A stretch of 41,704 nucleotides of DNA from positions 1-41,704 of the IMG/VR virus record IMGVR_UViG_3300037587_000515; one strand, 5' to 3'. Both the position numbers and the translations under genes were made by a program. Origin of the DNA: a virus. Shown one piece after another: positions 15,905-22,461 of this stretch; position 1 is the first letter of the stretch, and every line of letters starts with the position of its first letter. The notes under the pieces are model-generated. The model did not search any database. It saw only the letters and a list, made by a program, of their open reading frames with translations, and was not told where the DNA came from.

Positions 15905-15930
15905 GCGGCGCGGCATAGTATACTGAGGCG
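15902..15930 (+). promoter_or_regulatory. Repeated promoter unit, copy 2 (leaderless)
   Basis: TAGGCGGCGCGG (15902-15913), five bases, -10 TATACT (15919-15924), six bases to ATG 15931. The unit begins at the stop codon of the preceding gene, as in copy 1. Conserved element and spacing in two copies support a functional promoter without a standard -35. Confidence 0.6.
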
Positions 15931-16125
15931 ATGGCAACTGCTGGTACTACGTCTCCTACTGTGTGTCCTGGCTGCGGGTATCAATGGTTCCTTGAGACGT
16001 GGCGGAAGGATGATGGCCCTTGCAAAGATGGATTGTTCTACTGTACGGAGTGCCTTTGCACGGATCAATGTGCCTGTAAATTCTCCTGGTGGGACAAGAT
16101 TAGGTACTGGCTCTTTTGTCGATAA
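15931..16125 (+). CDS. Small Cys-rich zinc-ribbon protein, leaderless
   Basis: This 64-residue protein has 'CPGCGYQWF' early and 'CTECLCTDQCACKFSW' in the middle, enough cysteines for one or two zinc sites. A Trp-rich C-terminus ('WWDKIRYWLFCR') could contact membrane or protein. It starts at ATG six bases after TATACT and has no ribosome site. The function is unknown. Confidence 0.65.
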   Translation: MATAGTTSPTVCPGCGYQWFLETWRKDDGPCKDGLFYCTECLCTDQCACKFSWWDKIRYWLFCR

Positions 16126-16147
16126 GCGTATCCTTGCTGGGGAGTTT

Positions 16148-16235
16148 CGCCGTTCTGCCTTAGTGAACGGCGTGGAGTCCAGGGTCGGAACCGGCCACGG
16201 CAGCGCAGCGCCCCTTCGGGAAACCGACTGGGGCG
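16148..16235 (+). ncRNA. Structured intergenic segment (hairpin plus possible pseudoknot)
   Basis: CGCCGTTC (16148-16155) pairs perfectly with GAACGGCG (16165-16172). CGCCCC (16209-16214) pairs with GGGGCG (16230-16235), and GTCGG (16184-16188) can pair with CCGAC (16224-16228), which would make a pseudoknot. A CCC-TTCG-GGG tetraloop hairpin (16212-16220) competes. The 278 bases between 16126 and 16403 contain no convincing gene. This could be a small RNA or the leader of the next unit. It matches no family I know. Confidence 0.4.
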
Positions 16236-16246
16236 TTGGGCTTTGT

Positions 16247-16313
16247 GGACATTCGTGTGGACATCCCGTAGCGCGATCCGTATCTGGGCCAGCTAGGACA
16301 TTCTGCTGGACAT
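16247..16313. repeat. Four GGACAT half-sites in two spaced pairs
   Basis: GGACAT occurs at 16247, 16259, 16296 and 16308. Each pair has a 12-bp period, and the two 19-bp pairs differ at three positions. They lie 55-120 bp upstream of the promoter of a small ribbon-helix-helix-like gene. Regularly phased direct repeats are typical operators for such proteins, or iterons. Confidence 0.55.
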
Positions 16314-16363
16314 CATAGGCTGGCGGCCTGGCGAGAGATTACTAAGCCAAAACCCTACTTATT

Positions 16364-16403
16364 CCCCTTGACAGGGGTTACCCATCTATGATAGCGTGGC
16401 GGT
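16364..16403 (+). promoter_or_regulatory. TTGACA promoter inside a palindrome, leaderless
   Basis: TTGACA (16368-16373), 18 bases, TAGCGT (16392-16397), six bases, ATG 16404. The -35 lies inside the inverted repeat CCCCTTGACAGGGG (16364-16377), a possible operator. The -10 to ATG distance equals that of the two promoters at 15.7 and 15.9 kb. Confidence 0.55.
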
Positions 16404-16562
16404 ATGCCCTACAAAAAGCTCATCAAGATCGCGCCTGACGTAGACCACGAACTCTGCCGCCTAAAGAGAGAGTGGGAACTTCAGTCTCACAACAAGGTGC
16501 TGCGGCGGCTGCTGAAGCTCACGCCCCAACCCGCCAAGGACGGCGCGGATGCCCACTCCTGA
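16404..16562 (+). CDS. Ribbon-helix-helix-like small DNA-binding protein (candidate)
   Basis: This 52-residue protein starts with a short basic strand 'YKKLIKIAP', then a helix 'DVDHELCRLKREWE', a turn 'LQSHN', and a helix 'KVLRRLLKL', the order seen in Arc/CopG-type repressors. The C-terminus is a short tail. The gene lies directly downstream of a palindromic -35 and phased GGACAT repeats, so self-regulation is plausible. The call rests on pattern only. Confidence 0.5.
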   Translation: MPYKKLIKIAPDVDHELCRLKREWELQSHNKVLRRLLKLTPQPAKDGADAHS

Positions 16563-16839
16563 GAGAGATGGCTGCGCCTGCCCGCCCTGGGTGGTGCGCT
16601 GCGCGCACTGGGATGGGCGGGTGTTGGTGCTTGCCCCGCTTACGATGCATCCTGGTCATCAAGTTCTATCCCCTTGGGCTGTCTGGTCGGGCACGGAATG
16701 GTTCAAACATGGCCTCGGATGTACGGAATGCATTGGCCTGTTCGGAGAAGGCGCCACATCTCAGTGGGCATCCCTCCCCGCCGCCGAGGCTGAGTTCTCG
16801 CGCCGCGAGGCGGAGCTACTAAGGAGGGAAGATGCGTAG
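16549..16839 (+). CDS. Hypothetical protein
   Basis: This 96-residue protein overlaps the previous gene by 14 bases. The sequence has an early 'DGCACPPWVVRCAHWDGR' and central 'WSGTEWFKHGLGCTECIGLF', so Cys and Trp are frequent, and it ends in a charged helix ('EAEFSRREAELLRREDA'). I prefer this frame to the overlapping frame because its composition is balanced. No family was recognised. Confidence 0.5.
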   Translation: MPTPERDGCACPPWVVRCAHWDGRVLVLAPLTMHPGHQVLSPWAVWSGTEWFKHGLGCTECIGLFGEGATSQWASLPAAEAEFSRREAELLRREDA

Positions 16840-17011
16840 CCACACAATCACCTGCGATTTCTGCCGGGAGTCCTTCCCGTGGAAGGGTGCCTACGAGCCT
16901 GGCTGGGCGATGCTAGAGGAATATGGCTTTGGCGGCCTCAAGGCACGGGGATACGAGCTATGCCCCAAGTGCCGAGTCAGGATTCTGAAGCTGCGAGTGC
17001 CTGATGCCTGA
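16832..17011 (+). CDS. Small zinc-ribbon protein
   Basis: This 59-residue protein has two CxxC pairs: 'CDFC' at residue 8 and 'CPKC' at residue 44, with aromatic residues between. This is a classic zinc ribbon. A strong AAGGAGG precedes ATG 16832. The partner, DNA or protein, is unknown. Confidence 0.7.
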   Translation: MRSHTITCDFCRESFPWKGAYEPGWAMLEEYGFGGLKARGYELCPKCRVRILKLRVPDA

Positions 17012-17219
17012 GCCCAGCCCCGTGCCCATCGGCGGTTCCTTCCTACCCGCCACCAGTATCGTCTCCCGCCGGTGGGCGCGGAATTGGGCTTCCAGCGTGG
17101 AGCGGGAGCGATGATCGAGACTCTGGACGCAGAGCAAGTGGCAGTTGTACACCCCTGCCAGCCCGACCTGGGGTATCTTCGTTCCCGCCCTGCGCTGGAC
17201 GCAGGAGAAAGGGGGATGA
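17004..17219 (+). pseudogene. Small reading frame interrupted by an in-frame TGA
   Basis: From ATG 17004 the frame encodes 36 residues ('PVPIGGSFLPATSIVSRRWA...'), then TGA (17112-17114), then 34 more protein-like residues ('WQLYTPASPTWGIFVPALRW') to TGA 17217-17219. Both halves are Trp-rich and similar in style, so a single nonsense change (CGA or TGG to TGA) or recoding is possible. A different frame from ATG 17111 is open to 17362 but looks less protein-like and crosses the hairpin at 17261-17302. Confidence 0.35.
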
Positions 17220-17260
17220 GCCTCACCAATGCATTAGGGACTTCAGTTAGGGGAATAGAT

Positions 17261-17302
17261 GTAGGGGCCGGGCTCGGAAATATGCTCCTGGCCCGGCCCT
17301 AC
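17261..17302 (+). terminator. Strong hairpin without U-tract
   Basis: GTAGGGGCCGGGC (17261-17273) pairs with GCCCGGCCCTAC (17291-17302): 12 base pairs with one bulged G and a 17-base loop. No run of T follows, so it may slow or process the transcript rather than end it. It sits in the gap between small genes. Confidence 0.5.
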
Positions 17303-17339
17303 AACCATATGAGAGCCCGACTGATAGGAGCATACCACG

Positions 17340-17672
17340 ATGGCAGAGCAGGAAGCAACTGAAGTGGACGCTGCCTTTCGTGAATGGTGGGACAGCAATG
17401 ATGTGCCGCCATGCACCAATCCAGACGCACGCCCAAGAGACTACGAGGACATAGCCCGTGCCGCCTGGGAGCGAGGGCGCCGCGCCCAGCGGGACACGCT
17501 GCTAGAGGCGCTGAAGCGGATAAAGGGCGGCTTCGATGACGACAGTGAAGGCGCAGCGGCACCTAGCGCGGATGGCTACTGGCCGCTCTGGACGAGAGTT
17601 CCCCATGATGGCTTGCCGTCTGTGCGAGACGGAATAAGCGCTGCCATCGCAGAGGCGGAGGCCCAGCCATGA
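17340..17672 (+). CDS. Hypothetical acidic protein
   Basis: This 110-residue protein is preceded by AGGAGC. It begins with 'EVDAAFREWWDSNDVPP' and has the 'AARAAWERGRRAQRD'-type helix seen in many phage small proteins ('DIARAAWERGRRAQRDTLLE'). No catalytic motif is seen. The stop overlaps the next ATG (ATGA). Confidence 0.6.
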   Translation: MAEQEATEVDAAFREWWDSNDVPPCTNPDARPRDYEDIARAAWERGRRAQRDTLLEALKRIKGGFDDDSEGAAAPSADGYWPLWTRVPHDGLPSVRDGISAAIAEAEAQP

Positions 17673-17881
17673 CCTGCCGCTGCACCGTGGCCTGCAAGGA
17701 GCACAAGCACGCGAAGGCTGCCTGGAACGTCGTAGAGGCGCTGGTAGACCTGCTGGACAAGCAGCGGCAACTGCGGCCTGGCTTCGATCCAGACATAGAA
17801 ACCATGGGCGTAACCATCCCGTGCAACTCACTGCTGGCCGCACAGTTCCGTAAGACCTGGGCGCTGATAGGGAGGGAGTGA
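17669..17881 (+). CDS. Hypothetical small protein
   Basis: This 70-residue helical protein has an N-terminal Cys/His group ('MTCRCTVACKEHKHAK') that could bind a metal. It is ATGA-coupled to the gene before and TGATG-coupled to the gene after. The function is unknown. Confidence 0.55.
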   Translation: MTCRCTVACKEHKHAKAAWNVVEALVDLLDKQRQLRPGFDPDIETMGVTIPCNSLLAAQFRKTWALIGRE

Positions 17882-18603
17882 TGGGGACGGTCAGTGTGAG
17901 CCGTGAAAGCGAAGGTGCTGTAAAGGCCGCGCAAGAATACTTTGCCCCAATCGTCGCTGCACTTCAAGCGTCGGCGACAGATGAGTGTGTCGTCTGTGAT
18001 CGGGAGTTGGGTGGGATTCTGGGCAGCTTCATGTGGGGCATCGTAAATGGGGAGGGAGAGTGTGCGGAGTGCGGCTTCCCATATCGGCTCGCTCACCGCA
18101 TCGAGGACGGTGGCGGAGTTGTCCTAAGTGCCTTCGTGCCGAACGCGCAGATTCCGTTGCAGGAGGAGCCCAATGCTGAACCCCGTGGAGGAGATGATCC
18201 TGACCTGGCCCCGAGAGTGGGTGCTGGTGGTGCTGGTGCCGGCGGCCTACCTGGTCCTGAGCCTGGGCCTGGAATGGTGGCGCAGCGTAAGGTGAACGTC
18301 TTTGACCGGCTAGCCGACAGCATGAAGGACGCTTACAAGGCCGCGGTGCCTCTCATGTTCCGCCTCTGTATACCCTGCGGCCAGGTTGGCGGCAGAGCCC
18401 AGCACGGGCTTTGCACCGACCCCGGTGGTGCGAAGGAAGAATGCTCCTGCTACATGGACAACGACTACCACCGCCGGCGCTGGGGCCAGTGGGTAAGCCC
18501 AGACGATGACATGCGCGAGGGCGTTGACGGGCTGGGCAACAGCTACGTCGGGGCTCAGTGGGAATGGAACAAGGAGAAGCACGAGCGCCTGTTCGGCGTG
18601 TAA
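17881..18603 (+). CDS. Hypothetical protein, possibly two genes fused in frame
   Basis: This protein has 240 residues from ATG 17881. An N-terminal part carries 'CVVCDRELGG' and 'CAECGFPY', a zinc-ribbon-like pair. A low-complexity Gly/Pro linker at about residues 98-137 follows, then a C-terminal part of ~103 residues with 'LCIPCGQVGGRAQHGLC' and 'YMDNDYHRRRWGQWVSPDDD'. The linker is exactly where a 40-residue membrane protein is encoded in another frame (18173-18295), and GTG 18292 overlaps that gene's stop. The C-terminal part may therefore be a separate gene from 18292. Confidence 0.5.
   Translation: MGTVSVSRESEGAVKAAQEYFAPIVAALQASATDECVVCDRELGGILGSFMWGIVNGEGECAECGFPYRLAHRIEDGGGVVLSAFVPNAQIPLQEEPNAEPRGGDDPDLAPRVGAGGAGAGGLPGPEPGPGMVAQRKVNVFDRLADSMKDAYKAAVPLMFRLCIPCGQVGGRAQHGLCTDPGGAKEECSCYMDNDYHRRRWGQWVSPDDDMREGVDGLGNSYVGAQWEWNKEKHERLFGV
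18173..18295 (+). CDS. Small single-span membrane protein in an alternative frame
   Basis: This 40-residue protein contains 'WVLVVLVPAAYLVLSLGL', a membrane segment flanked by 'PRE' and 'EWWRSVR'. AGGAGGAG lies at 18161-18168, five bases before the ATG. It overlaps the preceding frame for its full length, in which the same bases encode a Gly/Pro-rich linker. Its TGA overlaps GTG 18292. Small membrane proteins of this kind are common in phage early regions, but the function is unknown. Confidence 0.5.
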   Translation: MLNPVEEMILTWPREWVLVVLVPAAYLVLSLGLEWWRSVR

Positions 18604-18613
18604 TAGGGAGGGA

Positions 18614-18862
18614 ATGATGGCAAAGTATATCAAGCTGGAAGATTTACCACAGAGGGCACTGGCAAAGTACGACTGGCCGTGGGATGAGTGGGCTGAGATT
18701 CCGCCAGGCCAGGGGCTTGTCGTATCAATTCCTGATGGTAAGCAGCCGCGAGACATAGCCGCCGTTCTACGGATGAGCAGGACTCTCGCCCGCATGGGCC
18801 TGACGGTGACTCAGCGAAAGAACGTCGTATACGTCTGTCGGCGGCAGGAAGCGAGGGAGTAA
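18614..18862 (+). CDS. Hypothetical protein
   Basis: This 82-residue protein has a good GGGAGGG site. The sequence ('YIKLEDLPQRALAKYDWPWD', 'DIAAVLRMSRTLARMGLTVT') shows an alpha/beta pattern with a basic C-terminus. It precedes the ERF gene, so a role in recombination or its regulation is possible but not shown. Confidence 0.6.
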   Translation: MMAKYIKLEDLPQRALAKYDWPWDEWAEIPPGQGLVVSIPDGKQPRDIAAVLRMSRTLARMGLTVTQRKNVVYVCRRQEARE

Positions 18863-18873
18863 GGAGGTGCCAA

Positions 18874-19644
18874 GTGGCTGAGAACGGTGAACAGGAAGCC
18901 CCGCTAAACGGCCACAAGAGCCTGAGCATGTCGCTATCCGTGAAGGCATTGACCGGGGCGCTCATCGCAGTGCAAACCGAGCTGCCGACGCTCACAAAGG
19001 GAAAGCTCAATCCTTTCTTCAAGAGCAAGTACGCCGGACTGGAAACGGTACTACCGGCAGCCCTGAAAGTGCTGACATCTCATGGGCTCGCCTTGGTGCA
19101 GACAGTAGGAGGGGATGGCCAGGGGGGGACGACGCTCACCACGATCCTGCTGCATGAGAGCGGTGAATGGATCAGTGACACCCAGCCCTTGCTGCTAGTC
19201 AAGGTTGACCCGCAAAGTCAGGGTTCCGCCATCACGTACGGGCGACGATATGCGCTCATGGCCATGCTGGGACTTGTGGCAGAGGATGACGATGATGGCC
19301 AGGCAGCAAGTCGGCAGGTAGAACCCCGACAAACGGCAGAGGCACCGCAGCCACGAGCCCGCCGCGCCCCAGCCCAGCCGAAGCCCGAGACGGCGGCGCT
19401 AGAGGACGGCAAGAGCACCCCGGCTCAGGGCCAGGCGATTCACCGCATCCTGTCGGTGCTACATGGTGGAGACGAGCAGGCGCAGGTGGAAACGATGCAG
19501 GCCGTGTGCCCAAAGGCCGTAGTAGGGACTCAGGTTCACACTAGCGATCTCACCATGAGGGAAGCGTCAGAGGTCATCCGCGAATTGCAGCCGCGGAAGG
19601 GGCCGCCCGCCCCTCCGGCCCCGGAGGCCCGTAGCCCGCAATGA
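18874..19644 (+). CDS. erf: ERF-family single-strand annealing protein
   Basis: This protein has 256 residues from GTG 18874 behind AAGGAGGTG. The N-terminal half is the ERF core: 'LIAVQTELPTLTKGKLNPFF', 'KYAGLETVLPAALKVLTSHG', 'TTLTTILLHESGEWISD' and 'QGSAITYGRRYALMAMLGLV', which includes the family's GS..TY.RRY motif. A Pro/Ala linker and a helical C-terminus follow. ERF proteins anneal single strands during phage recombination and genome circularisation. No matching exonuclease was recognised nearby; the protein at 21944-22450 is a weak candidate. Its stop overlaps the next ATG. Confidence 0.9.
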   Translation: MAENGEQEAPLNGHKSLSMSLSVKALTGALIAVQTELPTLTKGKLNPFFKSKYAGLETVLPAALKVLTSHGLALVQTVGGDGQGGTTLTTILLHESGEWISDTQPLLLVKVDPQSQGSAITYGRRYALMAMLGLVAEDDDDGQAASRQVEPRQTAEAPQPRARRAPAQPKPETAALEDGKSTPAQGQAIHRILSVLHGGDEQAQVETMQAVCPKAVVGTQVHTSDLTMREASEVIRELQPRKGPPAPPAPEARSPQ

Positions 19645-19778
19645 AAGAACACATAAAGCGCTGCGTTCGTGGTCATTTCCTATGTTCGGTTGTCAAGTTT
19701 CGGCAACTCGAACGCAAACACGGATGGATAGCCGACTGGTTCTGCAAAGCGTGTGATGACTGGGTGCCGATTGGCTAG
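19641..19778 (+). CDS. Small Cys/His protein
   Basis: This 45-residue protein is ATGA-coupled to the ERF gene. It has 'CVRGHFLC' near the start and 'WFCKACDDWVP' near the end, giving two C..C/H pairs for one zinc site. The composition is basic. A helper for DNA or protein binding is possible. Confidence 0.55.
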   Translation: MKEHIKRCVRGHFLCSVVKFRQLERKHGWIADWFCKACDDWVPIG

Positions 19779-19820
19779 GCCCGTAGCCCAGCGCAGGGGG
19801 AATAGCGAAGGGAGTGAGAG

Positions 19821-20114
19821 ATGCCCAGAGTGAACGATGGTGGACAGCAGAGCTTCGAGGACAAGGTGCTCATGGACGAGGAACTGGCCGCCGCCTGCGA
19901 TGACCTGCTGGAAAAGAAGGAAGCGGCCTCGGACTACCGAAAGGCCAATGCCAAGATCAAGGAACGGCTGCCAGGGGTAAAGGAACCGACTCGCTTCCTG
20001 GTGAACGAGCAGTATTTCGTAGAGGTCACGCCTTACTCCGTGGAAGGGCACGAGGTAGGTGGCGGCGAACGCCAGCGGATGCGCGTCAAGGCCGCAACCT
20101 CAGCGCAGGACTGA
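19821..20114 (+). CDS. Hypothetical protein with coiled-coil region
   Basis: This 97-residue protein is behind GAAGGGAG. A long charged helix ('DEELAAACDDLLEKKEAASD' to 'KIKERLPGV') is followed by a beta segment ('FLVNEQYFVEVTPYSVEG'). The shape resembles small proteins encoded near recombinases in phages. The function is unknown. Confidence 0.6.
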   Translation: MPRVNDGGQQSFEDKVLMDEELAAACDDLLEKKEAASDYRKANAKIKERLPGVKEPTRFLVNEQYFVEVTPYSVEGHEVGGGERQRMRVKAATSAQD

Positions 20115-20210
20115 TCGCCTGCGCCCTGGCACTGCACCTGTGGGTTTTGGCCAACCTCCTCCCCACGGGCCAGTGCTGGGGCGGAAGCGGTGAGCAAAGG
20201 AGGCTGAGAG

Positions 20211-20381
20211 ATGCCGCGCCCTAGCACCTTTCTCGAAGATATGTCTGCGCGGCTTGCAACTCGGAAGCAGGAACTTCAGCGGATCGAGGTTCGCCGCGGA
20301 GAATTGCGGGCCGAAATCGAGGGTCTTGAGGGGCGTCGTGACTTTGAGAGGAGGCTGAGAGATGGACACCAGCAAGGCTGA
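20211..20381 (+). CDS. Short coiled-coil protein
   Basis: This 56-residue protein is almost wholly helical and charged ('RLATRKQELQRIEVRRGELR' and onward with heptad-like Leu/Ile). AAGGAGG precedes the ATG. The leader GGAGGCTGAGAG-ATG is repeated before the next gene at 20362, which overlaps its end. Confidence 0.55.
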   Translation: MPRPSTFLEDMSARLATRKQELQRIEVRRGELRAEIEGLEGRRDFERRLRDGHQQG

Positions 20382-20628
20382 GGAGCTGCTGAAATGGCTG
20401 AAGGAGGATGTAGATGCAGCGTTCCCAGTTCCACTATTCCAACCTCTCCTCGCCTACGCCATCGCTGCGACGAAGGCGCTACGGGTGAAACAGGTCTGTG
20501 AACATTTCGGCCCAGCCGAAGAGTGTTCCGATGTGCTTGAGATAGAGACTGCCTTGGACGAATACTGCCCGCGCTGCCTCGTCCTCGCTGCCTGGCCCAA
20601 GCTGTTCGGGGAGGAAGCCCATGAGTGA
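20362..20628 (+). CDS. Hypothetical protein
   Basis: This 88-residue helical protein has four cysteines ('VCEHFGPAEECSDV' and 'YCPRCLVL'), perhaps one zinc site. It shares its ribosome-site leader with the gene before it. The family is unknown. Confidence 0.6.
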   Translation: MDTSKAEELLKWLKEDVDAAFPVPLFQPLLAYAIAATKALRVKQVCEHFGPAEECSDVLEIETALDEYCPRCLVLAAWPKLFGEEAHE

Positions 20629-20896
20629 GCCCACGACAGCGAAGGAATGGCTGGAGGCCAACAAGCTGCCCGATATGGACATCGAGGTAGTGAGTGCTGT
20701 GTGGTCATGCGCCGTGGCTTCCCAGGCCCCGCTGGTGGGGGAGCTGGTGCGGGCGCTGGAGGAAGTGGAGCACGATCTTAAGCTGACTGGCAACCGCATC
20801 TACGTCAATACGAGTTACAGGATTCACGCCCTCCTCCTCCGCGTCCGCGAGGCCAAGGAAGGGAGCACGGATGCTACTGCTTTCAGCGGAACCTAA
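20621..20896 (+). CDS. Hypothetical protein
   Basis: This 91-residue protein starts 'MSEPTTAKEWLEANKLPDMD', with a central helix ('LVGELVRALEEVEHDLKLTG') and a beta-helix end. It overlaps both neighbours by a few bases, so it belongs to one coupled operon. No family was recognised. Confidence 0.6.
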   Translation: MSEPTTAKEWLEANKLPDMDIEVVSAVWSCAVASQAPLVGELVRALEEVEHDLKLTGNRIYVNTSYRIHALLLRVREAKEGSTDATAFSGT

Positions 20897-21059
20897 CAGA
20901 TACCCGCCTGCCTGGGTGCTAGTGCGACACGGCGGCGAGACGCTGCGCGTGGCGGTATTCCGTGATCGTCGCGGTCTTCTCAGGCACGCCTTTGATGGCC
21001 CGCAGAGCTTTGAGATTCTGCGCGAGGAGTTAGTCAAGGATGCCCAGCCAGAGTCGTAG
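20871..21059 (+). CDS. Small hypothetical protein
   Basis: This 62-residue alpha/beta protein ('YPPAWVLVRHGGETLRVAVF', 'FDGPQSFEILREELVKD') overlaps the gene before by 26 bases and the gene after by 20. The composition is balanced and the AAGGGAGCACGG leader is acceptable. Confidence 0.55.
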   Translation: MLLLSAEPNRYPPAWVLVRHGGETLRVAVFRDRRGLLRHAFDGPQSFEILREELVKDAQPES

Positions 21060-21270
21060 TGGAAGCGTCCAGACGCTTCGGCGGCGTTGCAAATACTGCC
21101 GCCGCCCCTTCGTAGCAAGACGCCTAGACCAGCTCTTTGGCAGCGGTCCTGAGCATCGGGGCTGTCGGCAGGCGTGGTGGCGCCGGCGCCACCTACGGGG
21201 CGTGCTCCACCGCTGCCCTGAATGCGGGATGTGGCACGGGTGGCTGGAGAGAGGGAAGGAGGCAACATGA
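21040..21270 (+). CDS. Basic zinc-ribbon protein
   Basis: This 76-residue, very Arg-rich protein has 'CKYCRRPFVARR' and 'HRCPECGMWHGW', two CxxC pairs forming a ribbon. Its high positive charge suggests nucleic acid binding. Its last bases overlap the J-domain gene. Confidence 0.65.
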   Translation: MPSQSRSGSVQTLRRRCKYCRRPFVARRLDQLFGSGPEHRGCRQAWWRRRHLRGVLHRCPECGMWHGWLERGKEAT

Positions 21271-21779
21271 CCTACCGGATGGACAGCACTGTCGATGTGG
21301 ATCGGACTCGCCGCCAGATCGTAGAGGAGTTCAGAAAGTGGAAGCCGGGCGGGAGCACCTACGCCGCCTCCGAGATCACAGATCATGAGTTTCCCTTGAG
21401 GATGGATCGCAAGGAGACGAAGGCGTCTGTGCGCTTCGTGCTCCGTGGGATGCCGGTCGTGGTCGAGTGCGACTCTCAGTGGGAGTTCCGCGACAACCTA
21501 CGCTGCATCTTCTACGCCGTCCAGGGGATGCGCATGAACGAGGTGCGCGGCATCGCCGACACCATGCAGAACGCCTATCTCCAGCTCGCCGCCCCCGACA
21601 CTGGCCGCGACCCCTACGAGGTACTCGGTGTCCGGCCCGACACAGAACTGGCGGACATCGAGGCGATCTATCGGAGCAAGGCGAAGCGAATGCACTCCGA
21701 TGTTGGCGGCGATGATGCCGCCATGAAGGAGCTGAATGATGCCCTTGAACGGATCAAGGTCGAGCGCGACGGTGTGTAG
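21267..21779 (+). CDS. J-domain protein with variant HSD motif
   Basis: This 170-residue protein has a C-terminal J-domain: 'DPYEVLGVRPDTELADIEAI', then 'YRSKAKRMHSDVGGDDAAM' and a last helix 'KELNDALERIK'. The canonical HPD that activates DnaK ATPase is HSD here, a change common in phage J-like proteins, so Hsp70 stimulation may be altered. The N-terminal ~110 residues include 'SVRFVLRGMPVVVECDSQW' and 'NLRCIFYAVQGMRMNEVRGI', a beta-alpha domain found with such J-like tails in other phages. It may redirect host chaperones to replication or capsid assembly. Confidence 0.8.
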   Translation: MTYRMDSTVDVDRTRRQIVEEFRKWKPGGSTYAASEITDHEFPLRMDRKETKASVRFVLRGMPVVVECDSQWEFRDNLRCIFYAVQGMRMNEVRGIADTMQNAYLQLAAPDTGRDPYEVLGVRPDTELADIEAIYRSKAKRMHSDVGGDDAAMKELNDALERIKVERDGV

Positions 21780-21951
21780 CTGCGAGAACATTGCGCATGT
21801 CCTACGGAGTCTAGCAACCTGCGTGGATGTTCTCCACGAGAAGGGCCGCAGACACGACGAAGGATACATCCTGAGCCTTGTCGAGACCGGCTTGGGCGCA
21901 GCGCGGTATGTGGCGGCACAGGAGCGAGTCCAGAGGAGCGGCCATGCCTGA
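21772..21951 (+). CDS. Small hypothetical protein
   Basis: This 59-residue helical protein starts at GTG 21772, overlapping the J-domain stop. It has an early 'CSCENIAHVLRSLATCVDVL' and ends by overlapping the next ATG. An upstream ATG at 21736 would give 71 residues. The function is unknown. Confidence 0.5.
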   Translation: MCSCENIAHVLRSLATCVDVLHEKGRRHDEGYILSLVETGLGAARYVAAQERVQRSGHA

Positions 21952-22450
21952 TCGCCCCATAGCATTCGCCGTGCATAAAAAGCCCCCCGCGCTCTGCGAG
22001 TGCGGGCACGAACTCCACGAGCACAACGAGGATGGCAGGGTCTATGGCAAATGCAGTGTTCCGGGTTGTGACTGCATCCAGTACCGCCGCAAGGGCGCTC
22101 TGCGCAAGGGCACCAAGCGCAACATCCGCAGCTACGCCATCAAGGCACAGCGCCTATGGGCCCGAATTGCAGGCTTCATCAATAGGGAAGGCCACGGCGC
22201 AGACTCGCTTTTCTACGGGCCCGACGGCGAGCCGCTGCTACTGGCCGAGCACAAGCACCGGCCGGCCCCTAGCTACTGGGAGAAGGACATGAACCAGGCC
22301 CGCAGCTACGCCAGAGGCGCAAAAGGCCGGCCCTTCCCTGTGTGCGGGTACACCAGCAAGCCGGGGACGGGGACGCCATCGCGGCGCTACATGGTAATCG
22401 ACGCTGAGGACTGGCCCAAGATCGCCGAGCGCCTGGGAGGCCAGGGCTGA
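21944..22450 (+). CDS. Zinc-ribbon plus possible PD-(D/E)xK nuclease
   Basis: This protein has 168 residues from ATG 21944. The N-terminal part has 'CECGHELHEHNEDG' and 'CSVPGCDCI', a zinc site. The middle has 'GHGADSLFYGPDGEPLLLAE' followed by 'HKHRP': an acidic residue, a beta strand and an E-x-K end, which fits the nuclease core of VRR/PD-(D/E)xK enzymes. A later helix 'DMNQARSYARG' would supply the Gln. If correct it could be a resolvase or the exonuclease partner of ERF. The evidence is motif level only. Confidence 0.45.
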   Translation: MPDRPIAFAVHKKPPALCECGHELHEHNEDGRVYGKCSVPGCDCIQYRRKGALRKGTKRNIRSYAIKAQRLWARIAGFINREGHGADSLFYGPDGEPLLLAEHKHRPAPSYWEKDMNQARSYARGAKGRPFPVCGYTSKPGTGTPSRRYMVIDAEDWPKIAERLGGQG

Positions 22451-22461
22451 GAGGAGGAGTG

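Noticed and set aside
17072-17362. A 96-residue frame spanning 17072-17362
   Set aside because: It crosses a 12-pair hairpin, has weak composition, and lacks a ribosome site at its start.
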